Below are positions 24,692-31,834 of a stretch of 64,000 bases of DNA, in pieces. A program made the translations under genes and the position numbers. Origin of the DNA: an uncultured Eubacteriales bacterium (GTDB lineage: Bacteria > Bacillota > Clostridia > Oscillospirales > Oscillospiraceae); NCBI GenBank assembly GCA_900544765.1, contig UQWI01000004.1:62001-126000 (forward strand), written 5' to 3'. A model generated the notes under the pieces. The model saw only the letters and a list, made by a program, of their open reading frames with translations. It was not told the origin of the DNA and searched no databases. Within the stretch, counting starts at the first letter, position 1. Every line of letters starts with the position of its first letter.

Positions 24692-25571
24692 CTATTGCAT
24701 TTTGCCGTCACAAAGCAATTCTCTCAGCACGCTGTCTATGTCGCCGTCTATGCAGATTGAGCGCGGCGCTATCTCGCGCGGGGCGTAGGCCTCGCCGAGA
24801 TTCACGCAGGCGTGGACGGCCTTCGGGTTTTCGTGCGTCATGCGCCAGAAGGGGTACTTGATGATGACGGGGGTGTTCATACACGCCGAGCTCCAGGTAG
24901 AGCACATGCAGCCCTTCGTGGCGGCGCAGGAAGTCCGAGTAGCGCCCGGCGGCGGCGTACCAGCCCTCGTCCTGAACAAAGGTGTCGTCCGAGCGCAGGT
25001 TCATAGCTATGGGCGCGCCGCAGACCGGGCAGCGCGGCACAAGCTCCATGGGTACGCGCATGTCACGCTGTTCGGCGTACATGCGCCGGACAAGCTCCTC
25101 GTTGTCCCAGGTCTTGTCGCAGCAGGGCCTGGAGCACTGCCAGAGACCGTAGTCGCCCTGAGTGTAGAACAGCCGGCGCTTGTCAAAGCCTGTGCGCTGG
25201 AAGCAGTGGTCGACGTTCGTCGTGAGCACGAAGTAATCTTTCCCGTCCAGCAGCGTGAGCAGCGTTGAATACGTGTCCTTCGGCGCGTCGGTGTAGCGGT
25301 TGAGCATTATAAAGCGGCTCCAGTAGGCCCAGCGCTCTTCATCATTCGGGAAGGGGTAAAAGCCGCCGGAGTACATGTCGTGGAAGCCGTATTTGGCCTC
25401 GAAGTCTGCGAAATTCTCACGAAAGCGCTCGCCGCCGTACTCGTATCCCGCCGAGGTCGAGAGCCCGGCGCCCGCGCCGACAACTATGGCGTCAGCGCTT
25501 TCAAGCTCGTGCGCCAGCAGTTCAACCGAGGTGGTCTGCGTAGATTTCGCGGTCCTTGTCCTTGAAAACAT
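24692..25571 (-). pseudogene. SirTM-class sirtuin, frameshifted near the C-terminus
   Basis: Class M sirtuins ADP-ribosylate partner proteins with NAD rather than deacetylate. The frame from 25571 shows the NAD pocket VGAGAGLSTSAGY, TTNVDHCFQRTG, the zinc cysteines CSRPCC and CPVCG, and LYLELGV near residue 230. It then breaks: the expected continuation, MNTPVIIKYPFWRM and on to LRELLCDGKMQ, is in another frame ending at 24692. One base more or two fewer near 24883 explains it. The ATG overlaps the macrodomain stop by 49 bases with AAGGTGA upstream. Real mutation or sequencing error; if an error, the enzyme is intact at about 290 residues. Confidence 0.75.
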
Positions 25572-26295
25572 TGAAAATCACCTTCATTTCGCTGCCGGTA
25601 CGCGCCCTGAAATCGCGCACGGTTTTTACGGCAATGTCCGCTGCCGGGCGGTTCGGGAAGCCGAACTCGCCCGTCGAGATGCAGCAGAAAGCTATGCTTT
25701 CCAGAGCGTGCTCCGCCGCCAGCTCCAGGCAGGAGCGGTAACAGCTCGCCAAAAGCTCGCAGTCGCGCAGAGTGGGCGCGCCGCGCACGATTGGCCCCAC
25801 CGTGTGCAGCACACGCCTTGCCGGGAGGTTGTATGCGTTGGTTATCTTCGCCATGCCGGTCGGTTCCTCATGGCCCTGCGCTGCCATGATACATGCGCAC
25901 TCAAGCCGGAGCTGTATCCCGGCGTAGGTGTGTATGGCGTTGTCTATGCAGCCGTGGCAGGGGACGTAGCAGCCGGTCATGCCGGAGTTCGCCGCGTTCA
26001 CTATGCCGTCGGCGGCGAGCGTCGTGATGTCGCCCTGCCAGAGATAGATGCCTGGCTCGACGGGCGTCAAGTTCTCAACGCGCTGCACGCCGCGCTCTGT
26101 GAGCCGCGCCTGGAGATACTCGTCCTGCACGGCGAGGAAGTCCACGCCTATCGCTGACGGAGCCCGCACGTTCATCAGCGCACGCAGCAGCCTGCGGCGC
26201 TCACCCACACTCTCGGGGATGACCGTACCCTCATATTCGCGCTTCTCCGCGAGCAGGTATTTTATGAGGTATTCAAGTCTCTCGTCCTGGGTCAT
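25522..26295 (-). CDS. Zinc-type macrodomain ADP-ribosyl hydrolase
   Basis: 257 residues. The macrodomain is recognised from DGIVNAANSGMTGCYVPCHG and CIDNAIHTYAGIQLRLEC, which contain the Cys/His zinc site of the protein-ADP-ribose hydrolases linked to SirTM sirtuins. It removes ADP-ribose from proteins that the neighbouring sirtuin has modified. An N-terminal helical extension (about 1-60) is also usual in this group. ATG 26295 is chosen; the frame extends 12 codons upstream into the previous gene. The lipoylation partners (GcvH-L, LplA2) found in staphylococci and streptococci are not in this window. Confidence 0.88.
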   Translation of the reverse strand: MTQDERLEYLIKYLLAEKREYEGTVIPESVGERRRLLRALMNVRAPSAIGVDFLAVQDEYLQARLTERGVQRVENLTPVEPGIYLWQGDITTLAADGIVNAANSGMTGCYVPCHGCIDNAIHTYAGIQLRLECACIMAAQGHEEPTGMAKITNAYNLPARRVLHTVGPIVRGAPTLRDCELLASCYRSCLELAAEHALESIAFCCISTGEFGFPNRPAADIAVKTVRDFRARTGSEMKVIFNVFKDKDREIYADHLG

Positions 26296-26300
26296 ATATT

Positions 26301-26912
26301 TCACCGCCGTTCTATTGCCCGTGCGGGGCATATCTCAAAGCAATTTCCGCAGTGCAGGCAGTGCTCCTGCGCTATCACCGCGGGCTTGCGCGTGATGTCT
26401 ATGCACTTTTGCGGACACTTGGAGAAGCACAGCTTGCAGCCAATGCACTTGTCCGTCACGAAGTAGCCGCCGCACCGCTCGCTCACGCCGCCGAAGGCGA
26501 ACTCCGCGCGCTCTATCGGCAGCCGGCGCAGGTCGAACCACTCGCCCGTGCCCTCGTAAATCTTGAACACGGTCAGAGCCTCGCGCGAGGCCGCATTGGG
26601 GTAAATCTTCTGCATATAGGGATTCTTCTCAAAGAGCGCGGGGATGAGCTCACCGCCGAGCTCCTTCGCCCTGCCCTGCACGGATACGGCCACGCTTGAA
26701 AGTGTATCACGCCCCTTCATGGCTGTAAACGCTATGTTTTCGCTGGCCTTCAGCCGCTCGCAAAACTTCTTCCCTCGCGCGGTGAGGAAGTATAGTCCCG
26801 TCTCGTCATAGTCCATTATATCGATGACGCAGGTGGCCGGGCGGCCCTTGCCGTCCACGGTGGCGAACACGGTGGAGTGTATCTCGTCTACGATGTATTT
26901 CAGGTAGTCCAT
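26301..26912 (-). CDS. Flavin (PNPOx-like) protein with two C-terminal 4Fe-4S clusters
   Basis: 203 residues. The first 130 form a split-barrel FMN-binding domain of the pyridoxamine phosphate oxidase type (VDGKGRPATCVIDIMD, KASENIAFTAMKG). The end holds a bacterial ferredoxin-type pair: CIGCKLCFSKCPQKC and CLHCGNCFEICP. It is probably a cytosolic flavin reductase that takes or gives electrons through the clusters. It is the first gene of the macrodomain-sirtuin group (stop six bases before the macrodomain start). A functional link to ADP-ribosylation is possible but not shown. Confidence 0.85.
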   Translation of the reverse strand: MDYLKYIVDEIHSTVFATVDGKGRPATCVIDIMDYDETGLYFLTARGKKFCERLKASENIAFTAMKGRDTLSSVAVSVQGRAKELGGELIPALFEKNPYMQKIYPNAASREALTVFKIYEGTGEWFDLRRLPIERAEFAFGGVSERCGGYFVTDKCIGCKLCFSKCPQKCIDITRKPAVIAQEHCLHCGNCFEICPARAIERR

Positions 26913-26926
26913 GTTTGTCCCTCCTG

Positions 26927-27272
26927 TCAGACCGCGCCCTTGAGTATGGGCGAGAGCTTTTTGTATATGAGTATGGTCACGGCGCTTATAACGAGACCCT
27001 TGAGCAGGTTGAAGGGCAGGGCGTTAAAGAGCACCACGTCCAGTTTTGTCCGTATGAACGGTATGAGCTCGCCGAAGCCCGCCGTGGCGGTGGAGGTCAA
27101 TTGCAGCGCGTTCTTGACCAGCTCTATCAGCACGCCTGCCGCCGGGCCGTATGCGAAGGCGCCTATCAGCGCGGGCAGGTCCGAGAGGTCCATGCACGCG
27201 AAGGTCGGAGAGAGCGGCACGGGGAACTCGAAGTAGGCCAGGATGAAGGCTATGGCCGTCTCGGCCGCAAAA
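26927..27272 (-). pseudogene. Riboflavin ECF transporter S component RibU, deleted at two places
   Basis: The frame matches RibU: AIAFILAYFEFPVPLSP, LSDLPALIGAFAYGPAAG, VKNALQL, and later LPFNLLKGLVISAVTILIYK. RibU binds riboflavin in the membrane and is normally about 180-200 residues with five or six helices. Here there is no start codon: the first helix is fused directly to half of an FMN riboswitch. A middle segment is missing too, since GFGE is followed at once by LIPFIRTKLD, skipping about 80 residues including two helices. The only start, GTG 27220, has no ribosome site. Broken gene. Confidence 0.75.
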
Positions 27273-27323
27273 GCGGTTCGCAGGCTCTACTGCCGGTCGG
27301 GAATTTCACCCGGTCCCGAAGAT
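27273..27323 (-). promoter_or_regulatory. FMN riboswitch, 5' half only
   Basis: The minus strand reads ATCTTCGGGACCGGGTG, AAATTCCCGACCGGCAGTA and GAGCCTGCGAAC, matching the conserved first half of the FMN (RFN) aptamer. The second half, with its own GGTGAAATTCC repeat and the closing GAAGAT, is missing; coding sequence of ribU follows. It cannot fold the flavin pocket as it is. Confidence 0.8.
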
Positions 27324-27338
27324 GTTGGGTTTTGCGCT

Positions 27339-27862
27339 TTAGAATTTGACGTTGCCGTTCTGCCAGGTGCTATCGTCGGCGATGGTCTCCATCACGTCCC
27401 AGTGCTCGGCGACCTCGCCGTCTGAGTCGAAGCGGAAGATGTGAAGGCAACCTGCTCGCCCGCCCCGGCGAAGTTGTAGACGTTCTGCAAAAAGACGTAG
27501 TCGCCGTCCTCAAAGGCCCTGATGTTCTCGACCGTGGTCGCGGTCTCAGCGGCGGACAGACCCTCGACGGAGCTTATAAAGGCGTCCTCGCCGGTGCCGT
27601 AGGCCAGGTTGTGCTGGATGTGGTTTTCGTCGAGCAGCTCGCGCGCCGTCTCCGTGTCTCCGGTGGCGAAGGTGTTTATAAGGGCGAGCGCCTTGTCGAT
27701 ATTGCTCTGAGCTTCCGCGGTGGGTTCTGCGGTCGGGCCTACGGTCGGCTCAGCAGTCTCGGGGGCGGCGGCGGGAGTGGGCTCCGTCGTGTCGCCGCCG
27801 CAGGCGGACAGCAGGCCGGTGGCCAGGGTTAGCGCGAGTATGATTGCAATGACTTTTTTCAT
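27339..27862 (-). pseudogene. SnoaL/NTF2-like lipoprotein, frameshifted
   Basis: Starts MKKVIAIILALTL with lipobox LSAC and a Thr/Pro/Glu linker, then an NTF2-like fold domain (NIDKALALINTFATGD, then DENHIQHNLAYGTGED). The ribosome site GGAGG lies eight bases before the ATG. At about 27443 the frame slips: the next frame continues correctly as IFRFDSDGEVAEHWDVMETI and ends NGNVKF at TAA 27339. One missing base explains it. Read through, it is about 174 residues. NTF2-like proteins of this kind bind or convert small molecules; the HxlR regulator gene is divergent and may control it. Confidence 0.7.
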
Positions 27863-27923
27863 TGTGGTTTCCTCCTGGGCTATGTTTGAACTGTCCGCCG
27901 CCCGGGTTTCCTGTTCTGACTGT

Positions 27924-27968
27924 ATTATAGGGCGCTTTATGCTGGTAAAGTAAGCACAATATTGTGCT
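27924..27968. promoter_or_regulatory. Operator palindrome and promoter between HxlR and the lipoprotein gene
   Basis: AGCACAATATTGTGCT at 27953-27968 is a perfect 16-base palindrome. On minus, TATAAT (27924-27929) is a good -10 for the lipoprotein gene and the palindrome abuts the poor -35 region. An HxlR dimer is the natural candidate to bind it. Confidence 0.65.
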
Positions 27969-28007
27969 ATAGTTACCTTTAGGAAACTATTGAAGGGAGA
28001 CAGCGCT

Positions 28008-28334
28008 ATGAATACGGCTACGCAGCTGCCCGCCTGCCCGGTGGAGACGACGCTGACGCTCATCGGCGACAAGTGGAAGGTGCTGATTCTGCGGGACCTT
28101 ATAACGGGGACAAAGCGTTTTGGAGAGCTAAAGAAGTCCATCGGCAGCGTGTCCCAGAAGGTGCTGACCGCACAGCTGCGCGACATGGAGGAGAAGGGCC
28201 TCGTCCACCGCGAGGTGTACGCCGAGGTGCCGCCGCGCGTGGAGTACAGCCTGACGGACCTGGGCAGGAGCCTGAAGCCCATTCTCGACGCCATGCAGAG
28301 CTGGGGCGAGGAATACAAGGCAAAAAACAGCTGA
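28008..28334 (+). CDS. HxlR-family transcriptional regulator
   Basis: 108 residues, one winged-helix domain of the HxlR type: CPVETTLTLIGDKWKVLILR, then KRFGELKKSIGSVSQKVLT and VPPRVEYSLTDLG. The conserved Cys16 of the CP motif is the redox or electrophile sensor in several relatives, so it may answer to reactive small molecules. ATG chosen because GGGAGA lies eight bases upstream; a TTG 18 bases earlier is less likely. Divergent from the lipoprotein gene across a perfect palindrome. Confidence 0.92.
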   Translation: MNTATQLPACPVETTLTLIGDKWKVLILRDLITGTKRFGELKKSIGSVSQKVLTAQLRDMEEKGLVHREVYAEVPPRVEYSLTDLGRSLKPILDAMQSWGEEYKAKNS

Positions 28335-28363
28335 AAAAGGCGCCGGTTATCCAGCGCCTTTTT
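28334..28363 (+). terminator. Terminator of the HxlR gene
   Basis: AAAAAGGCGC and GCGCCTTTTT pair around CGGTTATCCA; overlaps the stop codon end. Confidence 0.85.
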
Positions 28364-28424
28364 GCTTGGACAGCACGAATATACGACTTTACGGAAATTT
28401 AACACGTCGTATTGTAAATTATAC

Positions 28425-28453
28425 TTGACATATTGTCGGGCGAATGCTATGCT
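28425..28453 (+). promoter_or_regulatory. Strong promoter before the membrane protein/XRE pair
   Basis: Consensus TTGACA (28425-28430), 17-base spacer, TATGCT (28448-28453). Between it and the gene at 28596 lie a GGGAGGGC ribosome-like site with a GTG opening 18 codons at 28483, and an ATG-opened 21-codon frame ending just before the real ribosome site. Confidence 0.75.
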
Positions 28454-28595
28454 GTAGCCACACAGCCAAGGGAGGGCGCACGGTGAAAGGACAAAAGACG
28501 CGGGACTCCGGATTCTCATGTACGCTGTCGTGCAGATAGGGTTTGTCCGCGAGAAGCGGCGCGAAAAAGATGACGAAAAGTGAGGAGGCATCTGT

Positions 28596-29039
28596 ATGTC
28601 CGACAAGTTCAAGGAAGCCAAATACGACGAGCGGCAGACCGCGGTGCGCGGCCGCGCGTTCAAGTACGCCTACGGCACGCTGCTGGTGGCGCTGCTGTTC
28701 TACGCGGCCAGCGACGACATCTGGAACTGGTGCGTGCCCCTGACGGGCTGCGCCGTAGCGATAGCGGTCTCCCTCGTGCCATACGCCTGGGTGAGCATAA
28801 TGAACGAGGCCTACTGGTGGGCGAACACCAAACGTATCGGCCAGTATGTCACCTTCGCGCTGCTGGGCCTAATGAACCTGGGCTTGGCGCTGAGCTCCTG
28901 GCTCAGGGGCGATTTGATAGTGGACGGCGTGCTCCAGATAGGCGGCGCAAACCTCGTGCTGGGCAGCGTGTTCATCTACGTTTTCGTCATCGCCATGATA
29001 CAGCGCGCGAGGCTCAGGCGGGACGGTGACGAGGATTGA
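28596..29039 (+). CDS. Hypothetical four-helix membrane protein
   Basis: 147 residues with a polar start (MSDKFKEAKYDERQTAVRGR) and four predicted membrane helices (about 25-40, 48-68, 84-104, 115-135). The layout matches small membrane proteins that are always coupled to an XRE regulator in Clostridia. The following regulator gene overlaps the stop by four bases. GGAGG precedes the ATG by about eight bases. Function unknown; perhaps a membrane sensor or transporter component for the regulator. Confidence 0.7.
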   Translation: MSDKFKEAKYDERQTAVRGRAFKYAYGTLLVALLFYAASDDIWNWCVPLTGCAVAIAVSLVPYAWVSIMNEAYWWANTKRIGQYVTFALLGLMNLGLALSSWLRGDLIVDGVLQIGGANLVLGSVFIYVFVIAMIQRARLRRDGDED

Positions 29040-29230
29040 AGAATTTGCGCATGAAATCCGCCCGCGCGGCGCTGGACATGTCCCAGCAGCAGCTTGCCGA
29101 CGCCGTGGGCGTCACCCGCCAGACCATAAACGCCATAGAGCGTGGAGACTACAATCCCACGATAAAGCTCTGTCTCGCCATCTGCCGCACGCTGGGCAGG
29201 ACGCTCGACGAGCTGTTTTGGGAGGAATAA
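29036..29230 (+). CDS. XRE-family regulator, single HTH domain
   Basis: 64 residues, just one helix-turn-helix: MSQQQLADAVGVTRQTINAI, then ERGDYNPTIKLCLAICRTLG, ending in LDELFWEE. This compact YozG/Cro-like type usually controls its own operon. TTG start overlapping the previous stop (TTGA) fits translational coupling; an ATG five codons later is possible. Co-transcribed with the membrane protein gene from the promoter at 28425. Confidence 0.88.
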   Translation: MKNLRMKSARAALDMSQQQLADAVGVTRQTINAIERGDYNPTIKLCLAICRTLGRTLDELFWEE

Positions 29231-29307
29231 GGCACGACGCCGCGCGGTTGAAATAGGCCGCGCGGCGCGTTATAATTTCAGCAGATACTTTCGGCAGGAG
29301 ATGCAGA

Positions 29308-31785
29308 ATGAGAGACAAGATTGAAGTGCGCGGCGCGCGCGTACACAACTTGAAGAACATAGACGTGGACGTCCCGCTTGGCGGGATAGTTGGAATCGCA
29401 GGCGTGTCCGGCTCGGGAAAGAGTTCTCTCGCGCTCGGCGTGCTGTACGCCGAGGGTTCGCGGCGCTACCTCGAGTCGCTTTCGACATATACGCGGCGGC
29501 GCATGACCCAGGCGGAGAAGGCGCAGGTGGACGAGGTGCTGTACATCCCGGCTTCGCTAGCGCTCCGCCAGCGCCCCGGCGTGCCGGGTATCCGCTCCAC
29601 CTTCGGCACCGGCACGGAGCTGCTCAACAGCCTGCGGCTCATGTTCTCGCGCCTGGCAAGCCACCGCTGTCCTAATGGGCACTACGCCGCGCCGTCGCTG
29701 GGCGTCGCCGCGATGCAGCCGATAACCTGCCCCGAATGCGGCGCGGAGTTCTACGGCCCGGGCGCTGAAGAGCTGGCTTTCAACAGCCAGGGCGCCTGCC
29801 CGAAGTGCAGCGGCACAGGCGCCGTATGGACGGTCGACCGCTCCACGCTCGTGCCCGACGAGACGCTCAGCATAGAGCAGGGCGCGGTCGCGCCGTGGAA
29901 CAGCCTCATGTGGTCTATCATGGTGGACGTCTGCCGGGAGATGGGCGTGCGTACGGACGTGCCGTTCAATGAGCTCACGCCGCATGAGCGCGATATAGTC
30001 TTTGACGGCCCGCCTGAGAAGCGGCATATACTCTACCACTCCGCAAAGACGAACCAGGCCTCGGAGCTGGACTTCACCTACTACAGCGCCGTGTACACGG
30101 TCGAAAACGCGCTCGGCAAGGTCAAGGACGAGCAGGGCATGAAGCGCGTTGCTAAGTTCTTGAAGCAGGAGCCCTGTCCGGACTGCGGAGGCACACGGCT
30201 CTCCGACGCGGCCCGCGCGCCGCTGCTGCGCGGGATAAACCTGGCCGAAGCCTGCAAGATGACGCTCACGGAGCTGGTCGAGTGGGTGCGCGGCGTGCCC
30301 GCGTCACTGCCCGAGGAGATGCGCCCCATGGCTGAGAGCATCTGCGAGGCCTTTCAGTCCACGGCCCGGCGGCTGATGTATCTGGGCCTGGGCTACCTGA
30401 CGCTCGACCGCGCGGCGAGCACGCTGTCCACCGGAGAGCGGCAGCGCATGCAGCTGGCCCGCGCCGTGCGTAACCGCACTACCGGCGTGCTGTACGTCCT
30501 CGACGAGCCGAGCATAGGCCTGCACCCGGCGAACATCACCGGCCTCACGGGCGTGATGCGCGACCTGGTCTCCGACGGCAACAGCGTCGTGCTGGTCGAC
30601 CACGACACGCAGGTGCTCGGCGAGAGCGACTACATAATAGAGATGGGCCCCGGCGCGGGCGCAAACGGCGGCACGGTCATAGCGCAGGGTACGGTGGCCG
30701 AGATTGAGAGCTGCCCGGATTCACGCATCGGCCCCTTCCTGGCCGGAATTGACGACGGGCCGCTCCGCCCGGTGACGGAGCGCGGCGCGCTCTTTGAGCT
30801 GGGCAGGATAAGCCTCGCCACAGGCGCGATACACACGGTAAAGCCGCTGGGGGTGGATATACCGCGCGGCAGGCTGACCGTTGTCACCGGCGTCTCCGGC
30901 TCGGGCAAGACGACGCTCATCCTTGAGAGCCTGGTGCCGGCGCTTCAGGCCAAGATTGACGGCCGCCCCCTGCCGGAGCACGTCCTCGGCCTCGAGGCCG
31001 AAGGCGTGAGCCAGGTCAAGCTCATAGACGCCACGCCGATAGGCATAAACGTGCGCAGCACCGTCGCCACCTATGCCAACGTCCACGACGAGCTGCGCAA
31101 GGTCTTTGCCAGGACGCCCTGCGCGAAGGAGCGCGGGTACAAGGCCGGGGACTTCTCGTACAACACCGGTTCCCTTCGCTGCCCTGTCTGCGACGGCACG
31201 GGGCAGATAAGCCTCGACGTGCAGTTCCTGCCCGACGTGGACATACCCTGCCCGGAGTGCCGGGGCAGCCGCTACGCCAAAGCGGCGAACCTGGTGCGGT
31301 ATGAGGACAAGCACGGCGGGAGCTATTCGCTGCCTGGGCTGATGGCCATGGATGTGAACACGGCGCTGGCCGCCTGCGCGGAGCTAAAGACCATACGCTC
31401 GCGCCTGCAGGTGCTGAGCGGCCTGGGACTGGGCTACCTGACGCTAGGCGAGGCCACGCCCAGCCTCTCCGGCGGCGAGGCGCAGCGGCTCAAGCTCGCC
31501 AGCGAGATGGGCAGGCAGCAATCCGACGCCGTGTTCGTGTTCGACGAGCCGACCATCGGCCTGCATCCACTGGACGTGCGCAGCCTGCTGGCTGTGTTCC
31601 AGACGCTTATCGACGCGGGAGCGACCGTTGTGGTCATAGAGCACGACCTGGACGTCATACGCGCCGCGGACTACATCATAGACATGGGCCCCGGCGGTGG
31701 GGAAGAGGGCGGGCGCGTGGTCGCCTGCGGTACGCCGGACGACATCAGGTCAAACTACGAGAGCGTGACCGGCAGATACATTTGA
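29308..31785 (+). CDS. UvrA paralogue (excinuclease-like ABC ATPase)
   Basis: 825 residues with two ABC ATPase units: Walker A at residues 32-40 (GVSGSGKSS) and again GVSGSGKTTL near 530; signatures LSTGERQRMQLARA and LSGGEAQRLKLASE; Walker B LYVLDEPSIGLHP and VFDEPTIGLHP. Zinc fingers CPECG/CPKC, CPDCGG and CPVCDG/CPECRG are kept. It is about 115 residues shorter than true UvrA (about 940) and appears to lack the UvrB-contact and part of the insertion domain, like the UvrA2/DrrC group linked to DNA damage or drug tolerance. It stands alone with AGGAGA upstream. The main uvrA must be elsewhere. Confidence 0.9.
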   Translation: MRDKIEVRGARVHNLKNIDVDVPLGGIVGIAGVSGSGKSSLALGVLYAEGSRRYLESLSTYTRRRMTQAEKAQVDEVLYIPASLALRQRPGVPGIRSTFGTGTELLNSLRLMFSRLASHRCPNGHYAAPSLGVAAMQPITCPECGAEFYGPGAEELAFNSQGACPKCSGTGAVWTVDRSTLVPDETLSIEQGAVAPWNSLMWSIMVDVCREMGVRTDVPFNELTPHERDIVFDGPPEKRHILYHSAKTNQASELDFTYYSAVYTVENALGKVKDEQGMKRVAKFLKQEPCPDCGGTRLSDAARAPLLRGINLAEACKMTLTELVEWVRGVPASLPEEMRPMAESICEAFQSTARRLMYLGLGYLTLDRAASTLSTGERQRMQLARAVRNRTTGVLYVLDEPSIGLHPANITGLTGVMRDLVSDGNSVVLVDHDTQVLGESDYIIEMGPGAGANGGTVIAQGTVAEIESCPDSRIGPFLAGIDDGPLRPVTERGALFELGRISLATGAIHTVKPLGVDIPRGRLTVVTGVSGSGKTTLILESLVPALQAKIDGRPLPEHVLGLEAEGVSQVKLIDATPIGINVRSTVATYANVHDELRKVFARTPCAKERGYKAGDFSYNTGSLRCPVCDGTGQISLDVQFLPDVDIPCPECRGSRYAKAANLVRYEDKHGGSYSLPGLMAMDVNTALAACAELKTIRSRLQVLSGLGLGYLTLGEATPSLSGGEAQRLKLASEMGRQQSDAVFVFDEPTIGLHPLDVRSLLAVFQTLIDAGATVVVIEHDLDVIRAADYIIDMGPGGGEEGGRVVACGTPDDIRSNYESVTGRYI

Positions 31786-31794
31786 ACGACGCAA

Positions 31795-31824
31795 AAAGCC
31801 CCGGCGGATTTCCGCCGGGGCTTT
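31795..31824. terminator. Bidirectional terminator
   Basis: AAAGCCCCGGCGGA/TCCGCCGGGGCTTT, between the convergent UvrA-like and aspS genes. Confidence 0.9.
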
Positions 31825-31834
31825 GGTTTTGCGC

